Assembly: GCA_024408855.1 (NCBI GenBank)
Contig: JAKSUQ010000009.1
Coordinates: 1-64,000 of the forward strand
Direction: 5' to 3'
Origin: a bacterium
GTDB lineage: Bacteria; Cyanobacteriota; Vampirovibrionia; Gastranaerophilales; Gastranaerophilaceae
Length of the DNA: 64,000 nt
Shown here: positions 7,849 through 16,033 of the stretch, in pieces
Layout: the number at the start of each line of letters is the position of its first letter
How positions within the stretch are numbered: position 1 is the stretch's first letter
Notes under the pieces: model-generated
Database searches by the model: none
What the model was told of the DNA's origin: nothing
The model's input: the letters and a program-made list of their open reading frames with translations, nothing else
Position numbers and translations under genes: made by a program

Positions 7849-8081
7849 TTTTATAAAAAAGGAACTTTTAAGTTCCTTTTTTATTATATTTAAGCACGCA
7901 ACAAACAATATTTGCTTGGCGGATTTGCGTATGAACGACACGTGTATGAATACAAAAATATACAAATAAAACTAACAAATACCAGTTAGTTCGGATAGCG
8001 AGCAAATTGAGCCTACTGCGACTAAGTCGCTTTGGCAAAACTTTGTGAGCGTGGAGCAAATCCAAGATAGAGGTACCATTT
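7842..8081. repeat. direct repeat of the tRNA-Glu 3' end bounding 230 bases
   Basis: GGTACCATTT, which spans the last bases of tRNA-Glu including its CCA, recurs at 8072-8081 exactly 230 bases later, and each copy is followed by a hairpin terminator. The enclosed DNA shows no convincing gene or tRNA (no TTCRA T-loop). It may be an att-like scar of a lost element, or a decayed second tRNA unit. Confidence 0.4.
7853..7884 (+). terminator. terminator after tRNA-Glu
   Basis: AAAGGAACTT pairs with AAGTTCCTTT around a TTT-type loop, followed by a T run, directly downstream of the tRNA. Confidence 0.85.
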
Positions 8082-8085
8082 AATA

Positions 8086-8112
8086 ATAGAGGGCATTTAA
8101 GCCCTCTTTTTC
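8086..8112 (+). terminator. second plus-strand terminator downstream of tRNA-Glu
   Basis: AGAGGGC pairs with GCCCTCT, followed by TTTTT, just after the second GGTACCATTT copy. Confidence 0.75.
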
Positions 8113-8234
8113 AATGCTTATTTTTATAATCAAATCATAAATTACATAATTTTATAAAACTATGTGTGCTAATAAGTATAATGATTCAAAAGTAGTTCTG
8201 CGTATTGTTGTTATGGCATTAATTGAAATTGCAA

Positions 8235-8262
8235 AATAAAAAGGGTGCAAATGCACCCTGAA
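8235..8262 (-). terminator. terminator of yggS-sepF
   Basis: On the minus strand, AGGGTGC/GCACCCT (8242-8248 with 8253-8259) is followed by TTTTTATTTT, downstream of sepF. Confidence 0.8.
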
Positions 8263-8319
8263 AATCCAACTATCACAAATCAATATATTTAAATCTCTCT
8301 CTACTTTCTTTTGAAAACA

Positions 8320-8847
8320 TTATAGAGGTTTATTCCATAATGCTTCCGTAAATTTATTTTGAATAGCACCGTTTTCAACTGAAAGTGAAACGCTACTCGG
8401 AGTGAAAATAACTACCGAATCAGTAACTTTTTGTGCTGTTCCGCTCATGGCATGAGTTGCACCACATACAAAGTCGATTGTTCTTTGTGCTTGTTCTCTG
8501 TCTAATAAATCCAAATGCAAAACTACGGTTTTGCTATCTAATAATTTTTTAACGATTTGTGCTGATTCACTGAATGAACGGGGTTCAACTACCATAATTT
8601 CTCCGGATTTGTAATTATTCGGATGGATTGCTACCTTTGATTCTCTTTCAAACGGAATGCGTTCTGCTTTAACAGAAGGCCTTGTACTATAAAGAGTTTC
8701 AATTGCAGCATTGCCGTCAATTGATTCTCCTGTATAACCGTCATCACTGTCATAATATGATGTGAATGCATCATCTCCGTTTACGTTGTCCGAAAAACTT
8801 TTTGTAAAAAAGTCTACAAATCCTTTTAATCCTTCTGATAAAGCCAT
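8320..8847 (-). CDS. sepF: cell division protein SepF
   Basis: SepF anchors and aligns FtsZ filaments at the septum. The N-terminal helix (MALSEGLKGFVDFFTKSF) fits the membrane-binding amphipathic helix, followed by an acidic disordered linker and then the conserved core: GEIMVVEPRSFSESAQIV, VVLHLDLLDREQAQRTIDFV and GATHAMSGTAQKVTDSVVIF. At 175 aa it is normal length. GGAGGAGAA precedes the ATG. It lies 21 bases downstream of yggS, the conserved ylmE-ylmF order of Firmicutes and Cyanobacteria. Confidence 0.93.
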   Translation of the reverse strand: MALSEGLKGFVDFFTKSFSDNVNGDDAFTSYYDSDDGYTGESIDGNAAIETLYSTRPSVKAERIPFERESKVAIHPNNYKSGEIMVVEPRSFSESAQIVKKLLDSKTVVLHLDLLDREQAQRTIDFVCGATHAMSGTAQKVTDSVVIFTPSSVSLSVENGAIQNKFTEALWNKPL

Positions 8848-8868
8848 TTCTCCTCCAATATAGTTTAT

Positions 8869-9618
8869 CTACTTAAATATTTTTCTACCTAACCTAATCA
8901 TTGTTGCGCCTTCTTCAACAGCACTTTCATAGTCATCACTCATACCCATTGACAACTCTGGAATTTCGATTTCAAACTCTGTTTCCAAGCGGTTTCTCAA
9001 GAACCTTAATTGTGAAAACAATTGTTTTTGTTCGGATTTTGAAACTCCGAGCGGAAGCATTGTCATTAAACCGATTACATCAACGGAATCTAAATTCAAT
9101 ATTTCAGGTAATTCTGTCAATAAATTTCTCTCATTGTATCCGAATTTCTGTTTCTCATCGGCTACATTGACTTGCAATAGAATTTTTTCAGTCTTTGCAA
9201 TAGTTTTCGCTTCATTAGAAATGACTTTTGCCAGTTTTAAAGAATCAACAGAATGGATATAATCAAAATTTTTGACGACTTTGTCTGCTTTGTTAGTTTG
9301 CAGATGTCCAATAAAATGAAACTTTGCGTTCTCTCGGATTTCGTTTGGCAAGGAATTGATCTTATCAATTGATTCCAATGCTCTGGATTCTCCAAAATCT
9401 CTGAGTCCTGCTTCGTAACCTTTTATTATGGCATTTCGCCCAAAATATTTTGTTACGCCTATTATTCGTGGTTTACAAGGTGCAATTTTTTCTTTGATGT
9501 CGGAAAGATTTCTCTGAACAAGCTTTTTATCAATTGAAACATCTTCTCCCCATTTGTCTGCTGAAATTAGTTTTGATTTTGTTTCGTGATTGTCAGTTTG
9601 CTCGTAATCATGAGCCAT
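8869..9618 (-). CDS. yggS: YggS/YlmE-family PLP-binding protein
   Basis: Pyridoxal-phosphate homeostasis protein with a single TIM-barrel domain and no known catalytic activity. PRIIGVTKYFG contains the PLP lysine (Lys57); FHFIGHLQTNK and the C-terminal ELSMGMSDDYESAVEEGAT and MIRLGRKIF are family signatures. At 249 aa it is slightly longer than the usual 225-235 because of an extra hydrophilic N-terminus of about 25 residues. A later start is possible, but none has a better ribosome site. It is the first gene of the yggS-sepF pair, behind a promoter at 9638-9667. Confidence 0.9.
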   Translation of the reverse strand: MAHDYEQTDNHETKSKLISADKWGEDVSIDKKLVQRNLSDIKEKIAPCKPRIIGVTKYFGRNAIIKGYEAGLRDFGESRALESIDKINSLPNEIRENAKFHFIGHLQTNKADKVVKNFDYIHSVDSLKLAKVISNEAKTIAKTEKILLQVNVADEKQKFGYNERNLLTELPEILNLDSVDVIGLMTMLPLGVSKSEQKQLFSQLRFLRNRLETEFEIEIPELSMGMSDDYESAVEEGATMIRLGRKIFK

Positions 9619-9637
9619 TTCTCTCGACCTCTCTTGT

Positions 9638-9667
9638 ATTATATATCACTTTTCATGTCTTGTACAA
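9638..9667 (-). promoter_or_regulatory. sigma70-type promoter for yggS-sepF
   Basis: Minus strand TTGTAC (rc of 9662-9667), 18-base spacer, TATAAT (rc of 9638-9643), about 20 bases before the yggS start. Confidence 0.55.
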
Positions 9668-9863
9668 ATATCTGAATGTAACGACTTTTTTGTATTTTGC
9701 TCTCATGCTGAAACCCATGTTTTACATGCATTTTAACCATGTTGACATATGTTAAGTTTTGTAAACAACGCCATAATTGTTAAGAACTTGACATGTATTT
9801 TATGCTGGATAAATGGGAAAAGCACATCAGATTTATAAACTTATGTTTATAAAATTACTTTAC

Positions 9864-11180
9864 TTATGAGCCTAAATACGCCAAGGTTTCCATTACTGAA
9901 CTTGCTGTTGAAAATACTCTGGAGTTCATTTGTATCATACGTTGAGCAGATATCATATTAGACAGTTCAGTTGAAATATCAACATTAGATTCTTCATATC
10001 CGCCTGATTCAATGGCGCCAAATGACATTTCACCGGCTACTCCATAATATATTTCACCTACGTCTGGTCCCCATTTCCATAAATTATTGTTTATAGAAAC
10101 AAGACCCTCTTCATTTACCATAGTTGCAAGTTCAAGTGCTAAATTTGAATTTCTGATGGATGAACCGGCAGCTTCGACATCGGCACCTATAATGTTGACG
10201 CCCTCAGGAGATGTAAATTTCCATTGGATTGTTTCATCCGCATCAACGTATTGGGTTAATATTGAACCATTGTTGTATGTAGCAATAAGAATGCCGTTTT
10301 CATCAACAGCAACACTATCCAAAGTAATGGCATTTTGGTCATTATAATTTATCATGTCGCTGATTTGGACTGTTTGATTTAATAATGTTGAAGTGTTGTT
10401 TGTTACGCTCAAACCGGTTTCTCCTCGGAAGTTGCTTGTTGTTCCTTCTGAGACAAATTCATCAATTGTCCCCGAATAGCTTATAGCACCGTCAGCAGCA
10501 CTGAATGATACAGAATCAACTCCGGCATCCTCAAGTGCTTGGTTGAAATCTGAAACCAATTTCTCGACAGTGGTATCTCCATCTCCTACCGGTAAGGATA
10601 CAGTAGTTGTACCGACTCTTATATTAACAACACCAGTTGTAATACTTGCATTATTAAGTTGTTTCAAGGTCTTTGCATTAATATTAGGGTCTCCTTTAAT
10701 TTTAGCAAGCATATGATTAGGAACACTTACAGTTTTTTCGGAACCTGCGTTTGAGTATATAGATTTTGCTCCCATAACTTTAAGACCGTTTTGCGTTACA
10801 AGATTACCGGCAGAATCTATTGAAAAGATTCCGTCTCTTGTGAAAAACTTTTGACCGTCTGCATCTTGTACTACATAAAAACCTGTACCGGAAATCATTG
10901 TATCAAGGTTTCTACCCGTTGATACAAAAGTTCCCGGAGTGAAATTTCTTGTTATTCCGCCGATTTTGACTCCAAGACCTATTTGCTTAGGATTTGTTCC
11001 ACCACCATCTTTTGTGGCGGCACTACCATATGACAAATTGTTTGAGAACAGAGTTTCAAAAGTCATGTTGGCAGCCTTAAAAGCCGTAGTATTAATGTTT
11101 GCAACATTGTTCGCAATAACATTAATTTGTGATTGTCCGGCATTTATACCGGTACTCGATGTGTGTAATGCTTGAGACAT
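9864..11180 (-). CDS. flgE: flagellar hook protein FlgE
   Basis: Builds the curved hook joining flagellar filament to rod, outside the cell. The N-terminal rod-type motif (ALHTSSTGINAGQSQINVIA, NNVANINTTAFK) and the C-terminal ISTELSNMISAQRMIQMNSR with a terminal MET LAYLGS helix are typical; the central part contains FYVVQDADGQKFFTRDGIFS and a variable beta-rich domain. At 438 aa it matches FlgE rather than the 250-aa FlgF/FlgG rods. AGGAGGAAAA precedes the ATG. It is last in the fliJ-fliK-flgD-flgE unit. Confidence 0.93.
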   Translation of the reverse strand: MSQALHTSSTGINAGQSQINVIANNVANINTTAFKAANMTFETLFSNNLSYGSAATKDGGGTNPKQIGLGVKIGGITRNFTPGTFVSTGRNLDTMISGTGFYVVQDADGQKFFTRDGIFSIDSAGNLVTQNGLKVMGAKSIYSNAGSEKTVSVPNHMLAKIKGDPNINAKTLKQLNNASITTGVVNIRVGTTTVSLPVGDGDTTVEKLVSDFNQALEDAGVDSVSFSAADGAISYSGTIDEFVSEGTTSNFRGETGLSVTNNTSTLLNQTVQISDMINYNDQNAITLDSVAVDENGILIATYNNGSILTQYVDADETIQWKFTSPEGVNIIGADVEAAGSSIRNSNLALELATMVNEEGLVSINNNLWKWGPDVGEIYYGVAGEMSFGAIESGGYEESNVDISTELSNMISAQRMIQMNSRVFSTASSVMETLAYLGS

Positions 11181-11202
11181 TTTTCCTCCTACCCTTTATT
11201 TA

Positions 11203-11706
11203 TTAATTTTGTTCACTTATTGATAAATCTTTAACTGCAATTATATTTGAGATTGAATAGTATTCACCGTTAATTTTAACTTTACCTGTTCCGTCTTCAA
11301 AACTTGCTTCTGAAACGATGCCTTTAATCTTATTAGTTCCGCTTTCATCGGCAGGATCAAGTATTGTTACTTCTTTACCAATCAAAGAAAGTGTTTGTGT
11401 GATTTCTGAATTGGTATTAATGTTGTTGCTGATTGATGATATAAAGCTCATACAATCGTTCAATCCTTTATTCATCTGTGTCATTTGTTCCAAAGATGAA
11501 TATTGAGCCAATTGTGATAACCATTCAGTATTATCTGTTGGTTCGGTTGGATCTTGATTTTGTAACTGTTGAAGCATCAATGTCAAAAACACTGAACTGT
11601 CATTAGTTGATGACGATTGCCTTAATCCGGTACGCTTGCTTTCTTCTAATTTGCTGTAACTTGTTTGATTTTGTAAATTTGTAATTTCCGCACTTACTGA
11701 TGTCAT
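11203..11706 (-). CDS. flgD: flagellar hook capping protein FlgD
   Basis: Scaffold that caps the growing hook so that FlgE subunits can add; it is discarded later. The signature SVFLTLMLQQLQNQDPTEP and the following QLAQYSSLEQMTQMNKGL are the conserved FlgD N-terminal domain. The C-terminal part contains the short beta segment GKEVTILDPADES typical of small FlgDs. 167 aa is at the short end, without the larger FnIII-like insert. GGGAGAAGG precedes the ATG. It sits between fliK and flgE, the usual position. Confidence 0.92.
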   Translation of the reverse strand: MTSVSAEITNLQNQTSYSKLEESKRTGLRQSSSTNDSSVFLTLMLQQLQNQDPTEPTDNTEWLSQLAQYSSLEQMTQMNKGLNDCMSFISSISNNINTNSEITQTLSLIGKEVTILDPADESGTNKIKGIVSEASFEDGTGKVKINGEYYSISNIIAVKDLSISEQN

Positions 11707-11733
11707 AACCTTCTCCCGTTTTATATACTTACA

Positions 11734-13155
11734 TTATTTTTCTTTATTAACTTCATTCATTGTCTTTTCAAAGAGTCCTTTTTCTTTTTCTTCTCTCTTT
11801 TGTTCTTGTCTGTTTTTATTCCCACCTCTTGAACCGTCATTTTCAGTCCAATCCGAATTGTAAGAATTTTTTTCGGATTCGTTTATTTTGACAGAAATAT
11901 TATCCACACCAACACCTTGGCTTAACAGGGATTCTTTTAATCCGTCTACTCCTTTCATTAAAAGTTCTCTTGCATCATTCGTTGTAACAGTGAATTGGGC
12001 AGTTAAGCCGTCTTTTGTATTCATTAATTGAATATTTACTTTACCAAGAGCTTCAGGATTGAGAACCATCGAAACTTTGGAGCCTGAACTTAATGATTCC
12101 ATATGTTTCATTACCTGTTGTATAATTTTTTCTGTATTCATAGTGGTGGTACTTTTTGAAGCATTAGCAGAATTGTTCGTGTTTGAAATTTTGACGTCAA
12201 ACACTTCTGTATCTTTGTTTATTAATGCCTTTATTCCATATTCTTCCGGTGATTGCTGAGTTTGAGAATTTCCGTTTGAGCTATTTGTATCAGATTCTGC
12301 AAATTCAACATTTAATTCGTTAAGTATATCTTCATCAAGAAGTTGCTCAGTTTCAACGGAATTAATTTTATTATTTGTTACGGACTTGTTGATACTATCA
12401 TCATCGACAAGATTTTCCTGTGCTACAACTTCATAATCAAGATTGTTTATAATTTTGCCGGAAGCATTACTATTCCAATTTTTAGTTAAATTATCAACAA
12501 CAGAAGTTTTTTTAGATGATGCTTTTGAAAATTCGGACAAATCTGATTCCGGTTGTGGTATATTCTGTAAAAATGCCTTAGTTGTGCTATCTGATATCAT
12601 AGGTATTAAACTTACATAATCACATTCTTCAATATCTTCTTCCGTATCCTCAGTTTCTGTATCTTCAACCATAAGATTAAGACTTGTATCTGTTTCGTTA
12701 TTGTTTGCCAAAATGTCATCATTTTCATACTCGACTTTTAAACCGAATTTAACTTGACTGATAATGTCGTTAATATCTCTTGCGAGAGTCAACTCAAAGG
12801 AGTTTTCAAGTTGAGCTTCTTCATTCGCTTGTGATAGGATTTTCCTAAAATCAAACATTGTCAGTTGGCGGACAGGTTTTTGTATTGCTCTCATGTCTGC
12901 ACTTTCCTCCGTTACGCTATCCTTAAAATCTTGCGTACACAGACTGTTTTTTTTTCTGCTAATCAAATTAGCATTTTCGATACATGAGTTATTATCCCCG
13001 TTTGTACTTGATGTCTCTAAATCCCCAAAAGTACAGATGTTTTTTTTGTTATCATAAATTTTTTCAAAATTATCAACAAAAGAGCTTTGCGGCTTGTCTG
13101 TCTGCAAGTTCTGTTTATGATTAATAAGTGTTTTAGTTACTAAGTTTGCTGTCAT
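11734..13155 (-). CDS. fliK: flagellar hook-length control protein FliK
   Basis: Secreted ruler and substrate-specificity switch of the flagellar export apparatus. The C-terminal domain (about residues 340-440) is recognisable: SKVSMVLNPEALGKVNIQL, LTAQFTVTTNDARELLM, LKESLLSQGVGVDNISVKI. The first 330 residues are low-complexity Ser/Asn/Asp/Thr, as in ruler regions, and the tail is very basic/acidic (GGNKNRQEQKREEKEK). I choose ATG 13155 (MTANLV), which overlaps the fliJ TGA as ATGA, giving 473 aa; an upstream TTG is less likely. Confidence 0.88.
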   Translation of the reverse strand: MTANLVTKTLINHKQNLQTDKPQSSFVDNFEKIYDNKKNICTFGDLETSSTNGDNNSCIENANLISRKKNSLCTQDFKDSVTEESADMRAIQKPVRQLTMFDFRKILSQANEEAQLENSFELTLARDINDIISQVKFGLKVEYENDDILANNNETDTSLNLMVEDTETEDTEEDIEECDYVSLIPMISDSTTKAFLQNIPQPESDLSEFSKASSKKTSVVDNLTKNWNSNASGKIINNLDYEVVAQENLVDDDSINKSVTNNKINSVETEQLLDEDILNELNVEFAESDTNSSNGNSQTQQSPEEYGIKALINKDTEVFDVKISNTNNSANASKSTTTMNTEKIIQQVMKHMESLSSGSKVSMVLNPEALGKVNIQLMNTKDGLTAQFTVTTNDARELLMKGVDGLKESLLSQGVGVDNISVKINESEKNSYNSDWTENDGSRGGNKNRQEQKREEKEKGLFEKTMNEVNKEK

Positions 13156-13595
13156 TCCGCACAAAACCTTGATGTTGTAAGATCGTCTATTTCTTTGACT
13201 TCTGCATCCAAAAAGTCCTTGTAATACTGTTGTTCTTGTTTTTCTTTTAATTTTTTCAAAACTTCAACTTTTTGGTGTGCAACTCTGACTTCTATCTGCT
13301 TTTTTTCAAGAATTATTTTTGTATTAGCAATAACTCTTTCTTGATTTTTGGCATCTGTTATCAGTTTTAAGCCGTAGTCCCGATAGCATTCAACTTGTTG
13401 AATATTAAGAGTATCCGTTTCGTAAAGTCCTTCCAATTCCGCTTTGTTTCGTACTTGCGATTGAACTATTTCGTTTAATTTAGCTTCTTGTGACTTCAAA
13501 ACTGCAAGAATTTTTGCTGCTTCAATACGTTTTTGTTCGAGTTCATTTTCACGCATATCAAGCACGACTTGTAATCGAAACTTGAATTTCTTCAA
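13152..13595 (-). CDS. fliJ: flagellar export chaperone FliJ
   Basis: Coiled-coil general chaperone and stalk-like component of the FliI ATPase in flagellar protein export. The start KFKFRLQVVLDMRENELEQKR and continuous heptad pattern over 147 aa are typical. The start is a TTG at 13595 with AGAGGT seven bases upstream. It opens the minus-strand hook operon and overlaps fliK by four bases (ATGA). The usual upstream partner fliI is not here; the next gene upstream, rel, is divergent. Confidence 0.85.
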   Translation of the reverse strand: MKKFKFRLQVVLDMRENELEQKRIEAAKILAVLKSQEAKLNEIVQSQVRNKAELEGLYETDTLNIQQVECYRDYGLKLITDAKNQERVIANTKIILEKKQIEVRVAHQKVEVLKKLKEKQEQQYYKDFLDAEVKEIDDLTTSRFCAE

Positions 13596-13770
13596 TTTTT
13601 ATACCTCTGTCCGCCAAGTATAATTGTGGCTATACTTACTACCTATATCAATTTACACTATCTTTGCATGCCAACCATCATATGTTTAGAGGAAATATAT
13701 TTTTAGATATTATTTTAAACTTGTGAATTTCTGACTCTCAGTAAAATGAACTAATTTTTATGCAATACTC

Positions 13771-13799
13771 TTGAAAAATTTAAAAAAAAACACTATTAT
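13771..13799 (+). promoter_or_regulatory. rel promoter, apparently leaderless
   Basis: TTGAAA (13771-13776), 17-base spacer, TATTAT (13794-13799). Only nine bases separate the -10 from the rel ATG at 13809 and they contain no Shine-Dalgarno, so the transcript would begin within a few bases of the start codon. Confidence 0.6.
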
Positions 13800-13808
13800 A
13801 GCAATGTT

Positions 13809-16028
13809 ATGGAAGAAAATGTGATTATTTCATTTGAAGAAATTAAAGAGTTGCTCATTTCGGAACATTACTTGCAAAAAGATATTACTGAAATTGAGAA
13901 GGCTTTTGAATTCGCAAAAAAATTACATTCCGGACAATTTAGGGTTTCGGAAGAACCTTATATTATTCATCCTATGGAAGTAGTAAAAATTCTTATAGGA
14001 TTAAGAGCGGACAAACATACTATAATGGCTGGTTTTCTGCATGACGTATTGGAAGATACTGATACCAAGCCGGAAGAAATTAATGAACTGTTTGGGGAGG
14101 ATGTTCTTAACCTTGTTCAGGGTGTAACGAAGTTAGGAAAATTACAATTCAAATCTACGGAAGAACGTCAAGCGGAAAATTTCAGGAGAATGTTTATTGC
14201 AATGGCAAGTGATGTTCGCATTATTATGCTCAAGTTAGCAGACAGACTGCACAACATGCGTACATTAAATTATATGACTGCTCAAAAACAACAAAAAATT
14301 GCACAAGAGACGATAGATATTTTTGCACCACTTGCAAATAGATTAGGGGTTGGTAAAATCAAGGCAGAACTTGAAGACTTATCGCTAAAATATTTGAAGC
14401 CTGATAAATATTATGAAATCGCTCAGTTAGTTTCACAAAAGAAAGCTGAAAGAGATTTGGCAGTAAATTCTTTGATGGAAATTATAACTAAAGATGTTAA
14501 AAATTGCGGAATAGATGCAATTATAACAGGTAGGGCGAAGCATTATTACAGTATTTACAAAAAAATGGAACGATTAAATGTTGCATTTCATGATTTGTAC
14601 GATATTACAGCCGTTAGAGTTATAGTAGACACTGAAAAAGAGTGTTATGAAGTATTAGGACTTATACATTCAAGATTCAAACCAATTCCGGGGAGATTTA
14701 AAGATTATATCGCAATGCCAAAGGGTAATATGTATCAATCTTTGCATACATCTGTTATAGGTCCGCGGCAAAAACCGTTAGAAGTTCAAATCCGAACAAA
14801 ACATATGCATGAGATTGCTGAATATGGTGTAGCAGCTCATTGGCGATATAAAGAAAAAGGCTCAAAGAAAGCTGATTCGACAAGTGATATAAAGTTTTCG
14901 TGGATGAGAAAACTGGTTGAATATAACAAAGATACCCAAAATGCTGAAGATTACGTTAATTCTGTAAAATTAGATATATTTTCTGATCAGGTTTTTGCAT
15001 TCACTCCTGGAGGGGATGTAATTGATTTACCTCAAGGAGCGACTCCTGTCGACTTTGCATACCGTATTCACTCGGACGTAGGACACAAAACGGTTGGAGC
15101 GTTAATTAACGGACGTATTACGCAACTTGATACAAAATTAAAAAATGGTGATATTGTTGAGATAATGACATCAAAAGTTTCTGCTCCCCGTTTGGATTGG
15201 TTAAATTTTGTTGTTACAAAACAAGCTGCTTCAAAAATAAGACAATGGTACAAGAAAAATAAACGTGAAGAACATATTGAAATAGCTAAAGCAAATCTTG
15301 AACATGAGCTTACCAAGACAGTTTTTGATGAATATATTAAAAATGGCGAATTTGAAAAAGTTGCAAAACAAATGAATTATGTAGGTTTGGATGATTTATT
15401 TGCGGCATTGGGATATGGAGAAACAACTTTAAATAAAATTATAAACAGACTCAAGAAACCAGTTAAGCAAGAGTTAGAATCGTCGTTTCAACATACATCA
15501 AAGAAGTCTTCGGAAAAAGACATTATCGGATTGGAAGGTTTGTTATATTCGTTTGCAAGATGCTGTTCTCCAATCCCTGGGGAACCGATTGTCGGGGTTG
15601 TTACACGTTCAAAAGGTGTAAGTGTTCACCGACTCGACTGCAAAACACTTACAGATGTGCCGCCGGAAAGACTTTTGGATATTAGGTGGTCAGAAAATAA
15701 TACAAATAAAACGTATAGTACTACGATAAGAATAGAAACTGCCGAGAAAATGGGATTGTTAAAAGATATCATAAGTATAGTTTCTGACAACAAGACAAAT
15801 ATTATAACAGCAAATGTAAAATCAAAAGGAAAAGTCGGAATTATTGAACTGGGAATTGAGCTTGATAACATTTATACTTTACGCAAGGTGATGACGGCTA
15901 TTCAAGCAATGCCCGAAGTATTCAGCGTAAAGAGAATTCAAACATCTCATACCCAAACTTCACAGAATTTTACAAAAAAAGCAAACAAAAATAAAAAGAA
16001 TACCCGTTCTCCAAAAGAACATCAATAA
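13809..16028 (+). CDS. rel: bifunctional (p)ppGpp synthetase/hydrolase (Rel/SpoT)
   Basis: Makes and degrades the stringent-response alarmones. Domains in order: HD hydrolase (His54; AGFLHDVLEDTDT with His78-Asp79), RelA synthetase (SIYKKMERL, LYDITAVRVIVDTEKE, RFKDYIAMPKGNMYQSLHT), TGS (about 390-450, FAFTPGGDVIDLPQGATPV), zinc-finger/helical region (FARCCSPIPGE) and ACT (about 660-730). RFKD is the basic RxKD loop of bifunctional enzymes, unlike the acidic form in RelA. 739 aa is full length. No ribosome site is seen; see the promoter entry. Confidence 0.96.
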   Translation: MEENVIISFEEIKELLISEHYLQKDITEIEKAFEFAKKLHSGQFRVSEEPYIIHPMEVVKILIGLRADKHTIMAGFLHDVLEDTDTKPEEINELFGEDVLNLVQGVTKLGKLQFKSTEERQAENFRRMFIAMASDVRIIMLKLADRLHNMRTLNYMTAQKQQKIAQETIDIFAPLANRLGVGKIKAELEDLSLKYLKPDKYYEIAQLVSQKKAERDLAVNSLMEIITKDVKNCGIDAIITGRAKHYYSIYKKMERLNVAFHDLYDITAVRVIVDTEKECYEVLGLIHSRFKPIPGRFKDYIAMPKGNMYQSLHTSVIGPRQKPLEVQIRTKHMHEIAEYGVAAHWRYKEKGSKKADSTSDIKFSWMRKLVEYNKDTQNAEDYVNSVKLDIFSDQVFAFTPGGDVIDLPQGATPVDFAYRIHSDVGHKTVGALINGRITQLDTKLKNGDIVEIMTSKVSAPRLDWLNFVVTKQAASKIRQWYKKNKREEHIEIAKANLEHELTKTVFDEYIKNGEFEKVAKQMNYVGLDDLFAALGYGETTLNKIINRLKKPVKQELESSFQHTSKKSSEKDIIGLEGLLYSFARCCSPIPGEPIVGVVTRSKGVSVHRLDCKTLTDVPPERLLDIRWSENNTNKTYSTTIRIETAEKMGLLKDIISIVSDNKTNIITANVKSKGKVGIIELGIELDNIYTLRKVMTAIQAMPEVFSVKRIQTSHTQTSQNFTKKANKNKKNTRSPKEHQ

Positions 16029-16033
16029 ATTTG

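Larger units (their letters stand above)
7885..8319. other. non-coding interval between tRNA-Glu and sepF
   Basis: No credible gene is seen. The interval holds a small palindrome GCGACTAAGTCGC near 8017, the repeated tRNA end at 8072, and two hairpin terminators (8086-8112 and 8235-8262). The rest is AT-rich with no further signal. Confidence 0.6.

Noticed and set aside
7868-8065. A 65-codon minus-strand frame in the gap after tRNA-Glu
   Set aside because: No good ribosome site, unusual composition, and it runs across a terminator and the repeated tRNA scar.
13596-13808. Sigma54 or sigma28 promoter for the flagellar operon
   Set aside because: TTGGCATGCAAAG looks like part of a -24/-12 element but lacks the TGC at the proper spacing; no GCCGATAA-type sigma28 site was found here or before the flagellins.
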